Shown here in pieces: positions 55,709 through 64,000 of a stretch of DNA of 64,000 nt. Positions within the stretch are counted from its first letter, which is position 1. Every line of letters starts with the position of its first letter. The notes below the pieces were generated by a model. It was given only the letters and a program-made list of their open reading frames with translations. It had not been told where the DNA came from and did no database searches. Both the position numbers and the translations under genes were made by a program. The DNA comes from Ichthyophis bannanicus (lineage: Eukaryota > Chordata > Amphibia > Gymnophiona > Ichthyophiidae), in contig CM066043.1 in the NCBI GenBank assembly GCA_033557465.1, positions 80,382,662 through 80,446,661 of the forward strand, written 5' to 3'.

Positions 55709-57660
55709 GTGACTCCACTGACCTACCTTTTCAATGCTTCATTAGAGTCGGGAGTGGTCCCACAGGACTGGAGAAAGGCACATGTGAGCCCTTTACACAA
55801 AAGCGGAAGTAAGAATGAGGTTGAGAACTACAGGCCGGTTAGTCTGACCTCTATGGTGAGTAAATTAATGGAAACTCTGCTACAACAGAGGATTGTGAGA
55901 TTTCTGGAGTACAATGGATTGCAGGATCCGAGGCAGCATGGGTTTACCAGTGGCAGGTTTGGGGAAACTGCTAGGTACGTATGACCTAGATTGGCCACTG
56001 TTGGAAACAGGATACTGGGCTTGATGGACATATAAGAACATAAGATATGCCATACTGGGTCAGACCAAGTTCCATCAAGCCCAGTATCCTGTTTCCAACA
56101 GTGGCCAATCTAGATCATACGTACCTAGCAGTTTCCCCAAAAGGCACAGGTTCCGCAATGTTTGTACTGGGTCAAGCATTGATATCCTGGGTCCCTTCTT
56201 AATAATGGTATATGGACCTTTCCTCCAGGAACTTATCCAAACCTTTTTTAAACCCAGCTACACTAACAGCCTTTACTACATCCTCCGGTAACAAATTCCA
56301 GAGTTTGATTACACCTTGAGTGAAAAAATATATATTTTTTATTAGTCTTAAATAGTTTACCCTGTAGCTTCATTGCATGTCCCCTAGTCTTTCTATATTC
56401 TGATAACGTAAACAATCAATTTACGTTTACCCATTCCACTCCGTTCATTAATTTATAGACTTCTATCATATCTCCCCTCAGCCGTCTCTTTTCCAGGTTA
56501 AAGAGCCCTAACCTTTTTAGCCTTTCTTCATAGGACCTTGGTCTGACCCAGTATGGCATATCTTATGTTCTTATGTCAGACAAATCTGATTGATATCTTT
56601 GACTGGGTGACCAGAGAGAGTTGGACAGAGGGAAATTTCAGTAAAGCCTTTGACACTATTCCACACAGGCATCTTATTAATAAACTGAGGACCCTAGGGA
56701 TGGACCCCTAAAGTGACTGACTGGGTTAGAAATTGGTTGAGTGGGAGACAAAGCATACAGGTAAATGGAGCTGATTCTGAGGAGAGGGAGGTTATATCAG
56801 TGGTGTGCCGCAGGGATCTATCCTTGGGCCAATTCTTTTTAACATCTTTGTTAGTGATATAGTGGAAGGGCTGTCGGGTAAAGTTTGCCTCTTTGGGATG
56901 ATATCAAAATCTGCAATAGAATAGACTCCAATGAAGGAATAGATAATATGAGGAAGGATCTAGCTAAGTTTGAAGAATGGTTAAGAATATGGCTGCTGAG
57001 ATTTAACATTAAAAAAATGCAGTGTCATGATTTGATGCAAAAATTCAAGGGAGCGGTACAGTATAGGGGGCAAAGTTCTTCTGTCCATGAAAGAGCAGAA
57101 CATGGGCATGATGATTTCTGATGATCTTAAAGTACCTAAACAAATAGCAAAGATGACGGTGAAAGCCAGAAGGATGCTTGGGTACACAGGGAAAGGAATG
57201 GCCAGCAGAAAAAAGGATGTGATATTATCTCTGTGTAAGTCTCTGGTTGGACCTCATTTGGAGTATTGTGTGCAATTCTGGAGACCGCACCTTCAAAAGG
57301 ATATAAACAGGATGGAGTCGGTGCAAAGGGTGACTACTGTAATGGGTAGTGGTCTTTGTTATAAACCATATGGGAACAAAGATCTTAATATGTATACATT
57401 AGAGGAAAAGCAGTATACAGGAGATATGATAGAGACATTTAAATACCTCTATGGCATAAATGCACAAGAACAGAGCCTCTTTCGATTGAAAGTGAGCTCT
57501 ACAGTGAGGAGGCAGAGGACGGTGAAAGGGGATAGACTCAGGAGTAATATGCGGAAATATTTCTTTACGGAAAGAGTAGTAGATGTATGGAATAGTCTCC
57601 CAGTGGAAGTAGTAAAGACGACGACAGTGTCTGAATTCAAGAAATCTTGGGACAAACACA
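55709..57660 (+). pseudogene. CR1 (copy 2) reverse transcriptase remnants
   Basis: The frame 55709-55984 carries LTYLFNASLESGVVPQDWRK then KSGSKNEVENYRPVSLTSMV, and the GLQDPRQHGFT block. After the nested insertion, the catalytic region near 56885 has lost bases: the expected FADDTK reads as a frameshifted FGMIS. The frame 57087-57875 keeps [20 protein letters not shown] and FFTERVVDVWNSLPVEVVKT. Confidence 0.83.
55965..56573. mobile_element. Nested CR1 3' fragments forming a palindrome
   Basis: A plus-strand CR1 tail is split into two parts, 55967-56028 (ending gggcttgatggac) and 56535-56573 (ccttggtctgacccagtatg onward). Between them lies a minus-strand CR1 3' fragment of the copy 3 type (56029-56534). 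As a result about 62 bp at 55967-56028 are the inverse of about 56067-56130. Confidence 0.8.
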
Positions 57661-57752
57661 GAAGATCTCTAAAGGAAAAAAAAAAGACTATAGTATTTGA
57701 TATGGAAGGGCAGACTAGACAGGCCATATGGTCTTTTTCTGCTGACATGTTT

Positions 57753-58032
57753 CTATCTTCAAGGACTTACGTGCATACTTTAACCGGTTGCTATTCCGCA
57801 AGTATGCATGTACTTTTAGTGCGAATGTGCACAGGGCAGAGCTTGGATGGAGTGCAAATTTACAGTAAGCTGTAAGATTGTTCAAGACCATGTATAAATT
57901 ATTCTATTTAAAGCGTGGGCTTTTACACCTGCCATAGTTTGACGTGTATTTTTATACCACTTACACACCTGTTTATAAAGTAAAATAAGCGAGTACTTCA
58001 CTTTATAAAATAGGCCTCAAATTCACATATGC
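57753..58032. other. Intron or upstream sequence, possible MITE edge
   Basis: The region is AT-rich. A cactttataaaatagg word at about 57998-58013 is a rough inverse of 54778-54793. No gene seen. Confidence 0.4.
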
Positions 58033-58429
58033 TAAGGTGATATTTTACTTACCAGATAATGCTGTTTCCTTGAGACCTGCTAGACTAGTCCAGAAAAGTG
58101 TGTTGTGTTTCCCTATAGGCAGATTGATGGATACAAAGAAGCAATGAAAATCCCAGATTTCAATGACATCACTCCCATACCTCTATTCACCTTAACAACC
58201 AAAGGGCTCTTCAGTATCTGTCCCAAAGCATATGGGAGAATATGGCAAGCCTCACACAACCTCAACATGGGCAATAATGAGAGATCAAACAGTAGAGAAC
58301 TATGTACAGGAAAGCATAAACAGAAGGCTGTCCATAAACAATGGACCTGCAGAGCCAAGCATATAAAATCATAGCAGACCCAAGAATACCACTGCAGAAG
58401 AACAAAGCAAACACAGTTTCAGGGGGCAA

Positions 58430-58540
58430 GCCCTGGACTGGTCTAGCAGAACTCAAGGAAAGGACATTATCTGGTAAGTAAAATGTCACCTTCCATATCA
58501 TCCTGCTAGACCAGTCCAGACAAGTGGGGTATACCAAAGC
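58430..58540 (+). repeat. DIRS F internal complementary region
   Basis: The first half, gactggtctagcagaactca then ctggtaagtaaaatgtcacc, is the complement of the left end. The second half, catcctgctagaccagtcca then gacaagtggggt, is the complement of the right end. Confidence 0.85.
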
Positions 58541-59157
58541 TATATCACCACTGGGTGGGAAGAAGACACAGTAGCTCTTAAAACCTCGGAGCCAAAGGCT
58601 GTGTCCGCCTGCACATGCAGAAAGGCAGAGACGACACTTGGCTGCCTCAGAAGCCAACTGTCAAAGAGGCACCATGTATGCCAGGTTGGTACATCTCCTC
58701 CGGGCTCCGAGCAGAGTGGAAACCACCACAGGAAAGTAGCTGTTATATGCTAGCCATCTCCTTTCAAGAGTCAAGCCATAAGAAGAAGGGAGTCAGGTCT
58801 TCCAGGACGATTGGCCCCTGACGCAATAGGCCACAAGATGAAGGCAAACAAAGAGGTGACGCTTGCAGGAGCTGCATCAGATCTCTGAAATACTACTCTC
58901 CTCAGCCAATCTGGCACCACCAGAACTATCCTTCCCGAGTGGTGCTCTACACACCACATCACATGCCCCACCAGGGGCCACTGAGTTAACACATACAACA
59001 GGCATTGACTTAGCCAGAATGAACCAGAGCGTCAAAGTTTTCGGACCCAGTCTCTGTGCGGTGAATGAAGAAGCAGCACAGTTTGGCATTGGAGAAGATT
59101 GCCATTAGATCCATCTCGGGGTGACCACCCTATGACTCAATTACCACTCTCCCGGAC

Positions 59158-59557
59158 TCAGAGTGCCGGCTGAGATAGTCTGCTTCCACATATTCCACCC
59201 TGGCAATGTGTTGAGCCAAAAGAGCTAGGAGATTCTTCTCCACCCAGGCAAAATAGGAGAGCCATCTCCAGGGCTATCCTGGCACTCCTTGTGCTACTTT
59301 GCCAAATGACATAAGCTACCGCTGTGGTGGTGTTTGGACACACTCAAACCACCTGGTCCTTGACCAGGGACCGGAAATGCAAAAGAGTCAACCTGATGGC
59401 TGATGGACAGCACGGCCTCCCTATGGTTACAATGGCTCTGGGCCATTCGATCTTGGTAATGGGCTTCCCGGCCCAAGAGACTGACATCCATCATCAGAAG
59501 GATCCATGAGAAATCATCCAGTGGCATGCCCTTCCTCAGATGACTGCGCTGCTGCAA
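59158..59557 (-). pseudogene. DIRS F RNase H
   Basis: The first block reads DVSLLGREAHYQDRMAQ in the frame 59557-59294. NTTTAVAYVIWQSSTRSARI follows in the frame 59343-59158, parallel to the DNxTAVAY-NxQGGTRS block of this lineage. The Asp expected before the first Asn reads Pro (CPNTTTAV). Two frames are needed. Confidence 0.65.
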
Positions 59558-59753
59558 CTACCACAGGCTGATCTTCACCATCAGCGGGAGCCTGAGCTCA
59601 AACTCCTGAAAATTCAGGGATGACAGAATCAGCAAAGACTGTTGGAGTGGCTGCCTATGTGCACACACCCAGGGCACCATCTCGATTGTCACTGTTATCA
59701 GAGGAGCTGAAGTTAATCCCGGACTCTGGGAGCCTGTTGTGAGCAGAACAGCG

Positions 59754-60579
59754 TCAGGTAATCCAACAACCTTTTGACTTTCTCCTCTGGCAGGAAGACT
59801 CTGTCCACTCAAGTACTGAAACATGCTCCCAGGAACTCCAGGGAATAGAAGGCATCAACTGGCTCTTCCCCGATTTATCACCCAGCCGAGGCTTTCCAAA
59901 AAAGATACCACTTGGATCACTACCTGAGATGTCTCTGATAGAGAACAAGCTCGGATGAGCAAGATATCCAGATAAGGGCACACACAAATTCCTCGGTGCC
60001 GCAGCCACCACCACCAATGACCTTGAAGAACTTCCTTGGGACAGTAGAGAGTTCGAATAGGAAGGTGGCAAACTGAAAGTGAAAGCCAAGTATGGCAAAC
60101 GCAGATACTTCTGCTGATCCTCCCAGATTGGGAGATCAAAATATGCTTTGGCCAAATCCAGAGATGCAAGGAATTCCCCTTGGTGCACCATTTGAATCAC
60201 GGATCGCAAAGTTTTCATCCGGAAGCACATAACGCACATGTGCTCATCGACATCTTTGAGGACTAGAATGGGCCGGAATGATCAATCCTGTTTCGGCCCA
60301 TGAAAAAGATGGAATAGCTACCCTTGCCCAATCGGCCAGGGGAATGGGCACCACGATCTTCAGGAGCAGCAACTTGCCCAAGGAGATCTGCACATCTGCC
60401 CATTTGTTCGCGGACCCACAGGGGGAGATGACAAAAGCGTTCAGGATCAGCCCTTTGCATTCCAGCACACAGCTGTACAGAATGGTGTCTAGCACCCTTC
60501 CTATCCCTGGAGACCCAGGCCCATTCCTGAAAAGGCGCAGCCTGCCTCCAACAGGAGGAACCAGAGAATGGGCCTCCAA
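59754..60579 (-). pseudogene. DIRS F reverse transcriptase
   Basis: KTLRSVIQMVHQGEFLASLD then LAKAYFDLPIW lies in 60239-59754, with the first catalytic Asp. In another frame (60169-59855) ICVCPYLDILLIRACS stands where YLDDWLI is expected, so the second catalytic Asp has become Ile. The upstream part near 60460-60260 belongs to the entry region and is broken. Confidence 0.75.
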
Positions 60580-61427
60580 ACCTTCACTGCACAGCCTAGG
60601 AGGGACCTCCTCTGAGGGGAAAGAGTTCCTAGGTCTACAAGCTTTTCAAAAGGGCTGAGAATGAGCCTGAATCTGGAAGCAGAGGGAAGAAAGGCTTTCC
60701 AGGCCAACAGCAACAGGAGTCCCAAGACCCCCGGGAGTCCGACCAGCATGCCTACGAGGAAACGGGCAGAAGCTGATGGAAAAGGGGCTCCTGCCCACTT
60801 CACAGGCCCCTTTGACCTGTCAACTGGAAGGCAGTAAGATCTTATCTCACTGAGGTCCTTCACCAGATTCTCCAAAATTAGCCCCAAAAAGAGGCTTCCC
60901 TTTAAGGCCAGTTGGGGCAACTGGGCTTTGGAAATTGTATCCACCTCCCAGTGCAGGAACCAAATTCAACGCCATATAACCATAGACAGGGCACTATCCC
61001 TGGCCTCCAGATATACCAGGTTGTACATGGCATCAGGAAGGAAGGCTGCAGCAGACTTCAAAGGAGGGATAGTATTGTCCGGCGAGGAAGACTGAATCCA
61101 CTGGAGCTAGGCTTGAGATATTAGTCCTACACATACCGCCAACTGAAGACTAGAAGCCACTGCAGAGAACTGCTTCTTCAACAACAAATCCACCAAGGTG
61201 GATGAGACCGTGACAAACAACACCGCCACTTCCTTTTTTTGGAACAGGTGGATAACACCGGCCCTCTTAACAATCCTCTGGAGACGAGAGCACTTCTTCG
61301 TCCACATCAGAGCCCAAAACTGAGACATCTGAATCCAAGTCGCAGTGCAAATCTCGGACAGATCCCCACTGTTCCCCATCTCCAGGAGGTGACCTTCGCA
61401 AGGGACACTTAAGTTATGTGCAATCAA
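60501..61427 (-). pseudogene. DIRS F gag remnants
   Basis: KEVAVLFVTVSSTLVDLLLK in the frame 61427-61107 parallels the TAITKxxxxP region of C and E. LALKGSLFLGLILENLVKDL in 60944-60501 parallels their LPFQSKLLFGEALEKLVKEL. The conserved PVEG-ALKD block is not readable. Several frame breaks and stops. Confidence 0.6.
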
Positions 61428-62599
61428 ACAGGACTTCCACGCTCATGAGACTGCACTCAGGTGAACCCAGAGGCCATAGGGTTTGAATTTCCATAGCAGA
61501 ATGACCAGGCCTGTTGTAAAAAAGTGAAAGAATTCTGGTGAGGACAATCTAGAAGTCAGAAGCTCTATTTGCAGAAATAACCCCCCTACACCAGGGGACA
61601 TAGCTTCTATCGAACCCCTAGAGGATGGGGGTGGTCAACAGCACAGTTGCTAGAACCTCTGGCCAGCTAGCTATCCTTACCCACGGCGCCATCCGCCACC
61701 TCCTGCCCTGAGGAAGGCAAGGCTGGACCAACTGCATCCCCTAGCTGAGAGAGGGGGAGTAAGCCCTCCAGGGACAACTTAGAAGCTGCCATTTAAGAAA
61801 GGCAGAGTCCAGAAGCTGGAGAGGAGGCACCTCGGTTGTCATAGGCCAAGCAACATTTCCAGGAAGAAAACACAGAGTTAATGCAAGTACTACAACAGTG
61901 CACACTAAGGCTGCGACGGCCCGGAAGGCGCACGTTGACAGTGCTTACACAGCAATGCATGTTACTAGCGCTTGGGTAGGAATGTGTGTTGGAGCCGCTC
62001 AGGCAGAACATGCATAAGGTCTGCACGACCGCAAGGCACACAAAGGTAAAAACACTAATAGCGCATGCAGAAACCCCCCCCCCCCACCACCACATCAACG
62101 GTCCACCCCAAATTGTGCCCTAGACGGACGGGTTTGGGAGCCCCCAACAAGGACAATGAGGAGGTCAATCCTTCATACTCAGCCCCTGAGAGTCCCAGGC
62201 AGAAAGTTTATGCTGAGCTTAGCTCTTTTCCCCTGAAACCGTATCACATGCTTTGCAGACACTGTGTTTAAGGTGGATGGCAGGCAGATTCCTCCGAGAG
62301 CCTTCTGCATTCTTCATGAGCAAGCAGGAAGGACTGAAGAGGAAGGGGGTGTTAAAGGTTGTGTGAGGCTGCTGAATCCTTCCATCCTTCCAAGTTTGAC
62401 TGCTTAAGAGGCTCTTATCCATTGTAAGAGCGTGGAGCTGAGAATTTCCCTCCTCCTATGGCTACCGAAAATACTGCAGTCTAGTGGAGCCTCCCACATC
62501 GTGCTCAAGTGAGAGTCACCTTTGTTTCTCAAGGTGGTCGTTCACGAGCATTAAATCAATCTTTTCCTCTCAATTATCAGATTTTCTTCAGAGTGGCGA

Positions 62600-62782
62600 A
62601 AATCCATCCACCATCTGCTGGAGACAAAGGAATACTGAAGAGCCCTCTGGTGACTGAGGCGAATAGAGGCATGGGAGTGATGTTATTGAAACCTGAGCTT
62701 TCCTATGGTTCTTTGTCTCCACCAATCTGCTGGTAGAGGAACACAACCCACTTGTCTGGACTGGTCCAGCAGGGCAATATGG
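62600..62782 (-). repeat. DIRS F terminal repeat, right (5') copy
   Basis: The run ccatctgctggagacaaagg through cacaacccacttgtctggac and ccagcagggcaatatgg is the inverse of the left copy, including cactcccatacctctattca against the complement of gaatagaggcatgggagtga. Confidence 0.82.
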
Positions 62783-62809
62783 AACATGAATTAACTCCAT
62801 GGGAATTTA

Positions 62810-63406
62810 TACAATGACCGTATCCTTACCTGCTCCTCCCGCTTCGACCACATCACCCCCCTTCTTATTCACCTGCATTGGCTTCTGATCCCCTTTCATA
62901 TCCAATACAAATTCCTCATCTTTGTTCACAGGTCTATTCACACTGGTACTCCCCTCTATCTCGCTGATCTAGTCCACCTCCACACTCCCCCCCACTCCCT
63001 CCGCACTATCCACATGAACCGCCTGACCCTACCTTCCCCATCCCAAGCCCACTTAGAATCCACCCTGTCCTCTGCTTTTTACTTCGTTGGCCCCCGTCTC
63101 TGGAACTGGCTCCTCCCGGACCTCCACCTAGAGCCCTCATTTAAAACTTTTAAAGGAAACTTAAAAACCCACATCTTATGTCTAGCCTTCAGCCTTTCCC
63201 CACCCCCTGTCCTCTTTCCCTACCCCCACAGTGATACCTATTAACCTGTTCTATAATCTTTCTATAATCTCCATTCTTCTCTCTCCTTTGCTATCATACT
63301 ATGGCATTCCTTTCCTTTTTCCAGCAGTTTTTGATGTATTTTGTAAACCGCCTAGACGCTGTTGTGATGGGCGGTCTATTAAGAAACCAAATAAACATAA
63401 GGTCTA
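62810..63406 (+). pseudogene. L2-type LINE 3' end
   Basis: The plus strand encodes RFDHITPLLIHLHWLLIPFH then IQYKFLIFVHRSIHTGTPLY. In the frame 63014-63244, MNRLTLPSPSQAHLESTLSS, GPRLWNWLLPDLHLEPSFKT and FKGNLKTHIL follow. These are the C-terminal blocks of an L2/Rex1-like RT protein. The 3' hairpin gtaaaccgcctagacgctgt then gatgggcggtctattaag ends near 63390. Only the last ~600 bp are present. Confidence 0.75.
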
Positions 63407-64000
63407 GTTTAGCTTTATAAAGGTCTGTTTATTTGCTAATTGTCTTTCCTCGAGTCCCTCCAGTCACGGATGGGTTGTCAGCCTTCTTCAGCAGCCAAGG
63501 ACTGAGCATGCCTAACTTGTGATGCCATAGTAGAAGAGTCCCCTCCTTGAAGCCCACAGACCAGTAACCTAATGACAAGCAGAACAGAGCACTGGCCAGA
63601 AAAAAACACTGCATCTGTATTACCTGGATTTCCTTTAAAGAAAAAAAAAGTTATTACTGCACCTTTCAACAACAATATACAACCGAAAGGCCCCTACCAG
63701 TACCTGGACCTACAAGCTTGTCCAGTTCAGGATCCAGACAATATCAGATGACTTGCTTTTCAGGGTCCTGTTTTCTACTGCCAAGCCAGATGCCCTCGAC
63801 TTCGCCTAGTGGCTTACACTGGCCCGCAAAAGGAAAAGTTAACAGTTCTAAAGGGTTGGTCCTGGACTGGACTGGAGGAACTCAAGGAAAGAAAATTAGC
63901 AGGTAAGGTCTAATTTAGCCTTCCAAATCGTCCCTCCAGTCCATTCATGGATGAGATGTACCAGAGCCGAACTAACCTTGGGATGGACCCACGAGCCCCA
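63407..64000 (-). mobile_element. DIRS retrotransposon G, 3' end, runs off the window
   Basis: The left terminal part (ctttcctcgagtccctccag) and an ICR at about 63850-63960 (gactggactggaggaactca, then agaaaattagcaggtaaggt, then tccctccagtccattcatgg) are visible. The terminal word ttagcaggtaa...ctaattt is that of DIRS C. No coding part lies within the window. Confidence 0.72.

Larger units (their letters stand above)
54825..57752 (+). mobile_element. CR1 LINE (copy 2), with nested CR1 tails
   Basis: A plus-strand, 5'-truncated CR1 of the same subfamily as copy 1. It keeps the end of the endonuclease (DHFASSDHQIVWFSI near 54990), the linker and the RT. The insertion at about 55965-56573 divides it. 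It ends with ggccatatggtctttttctg near 57750. The sequence at 55085-55160 shows the intact site into which the L2 inserted in copy 1. Confidence 0.88.
58033..62782 (-). mobile_element. DIRS retrotransposon F
   Basis: A minus-strand DIRS of the C/E lineage. The left terminal repeat is at 58033-58230 and the right at about 62600-62782. They match by complement (gactagtccagaaaagtgtg against the complement of acacaacccacttgtctgga). The ICR lies at 58430-58540. RNase H and RT lie at 59158-60240 and gag at 60244-61430. No recombinase frame was recognised between 58560 and 59150, so that part seems deleted. Confidence 0.82.

Noticed and set aside
63478..63675. Short minus-strand frames in the last 600 bp.
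   Set aside because: They lie in the terminal repeat and ICR of DIRS G, which are non-coding.
54000..64000. The first coding exon(s) of PTPN9.
   Set aside because: I looked on the minus strand for the N-terminal helical segment and found nothing convincing. They probably lie beyond the right edge.

Overview
This window is vertebrate nuclear DNA. It shows spliced protein exons with GT-AG borders, CR1, L2, RTE and L1 LINEs, tRNA-headed SINEs, and an unusually heavy load of DIRS tyrosine-recombinase retrotransposons. So many DIRS copies of two lineages, next to CR1 and L2, suggest a large amphibian genome, perhaps a caecilian. The organism is an inference; nothing here names it. No bacterial-type gene, CRISPR array, rRNA or functional tRNA gene was seen.

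The only host gene I can support is PTPN9 (PTP-MEG2), on the minus strand. Six exons are recognisable, in transcript order 53967-53843, 46949-46844, 4220-4110, 4016-3688, 2790-2700 and 157-88. They encode most of the CRAL-TRIO (Sec14) lipid-binding domain, the linker and the first part of the phosphatase domain. All splice phases join in frame. The N-terminal exon or exons should lie beyond the right edge and the rest of the phosphatase domain beyond the left edge. The intron at 4221-46843 is about 42.6 kb and most of its length is nested transposons.

Layout. 1-4876: the last four PTPN9 exons in the window, a SINE and small repeats. 4877-9704: DIRS element A. 9705-13649: mostly unique intron. 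13650-29940: DIRS element C (plus strand), broken by a minus-strand CR1 (itself broken by a BovB-like RTE) and by DIRS element B, which sits in C's terminal repeat. 29945-30660: a Ty3/gypsy-type gag remnant. 30665-33117: DIRS E (gag part). 34510-45505: DIRS D, broken by a CR1 that is broken by an L2. 45506-50497: intron, one PTPN9 exon, a G-rich VNTR, an L1 ORF1 piece and a DIRS end (H). 50498-53620: an L2 LINE carrying a SINE. 53843-53967: a PTPN9 exon. 54825-57752: a second CR1 of the 39.7 kb subfamily with nested CR1 tails. 58033-62782: DIRS F. 62810-63406: an L2-type 3' end. 63407-64000: the start of DIRS G.

The DIRS elements show the expected architecture: inverted terminal repeats plus an internal complementary region (ICR) near the 3' end that holds the joined complements of both termini. 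Two lineages are present. A, B and D share one set of termini and a gag with a CxxC-x9-H-x5-C motif. C, E, F, G and H share another set. Every copy looks inactivated by stops, frameshifts or catalytic changes. Coordinates of transposon ends are by eye and may be off by several bases.
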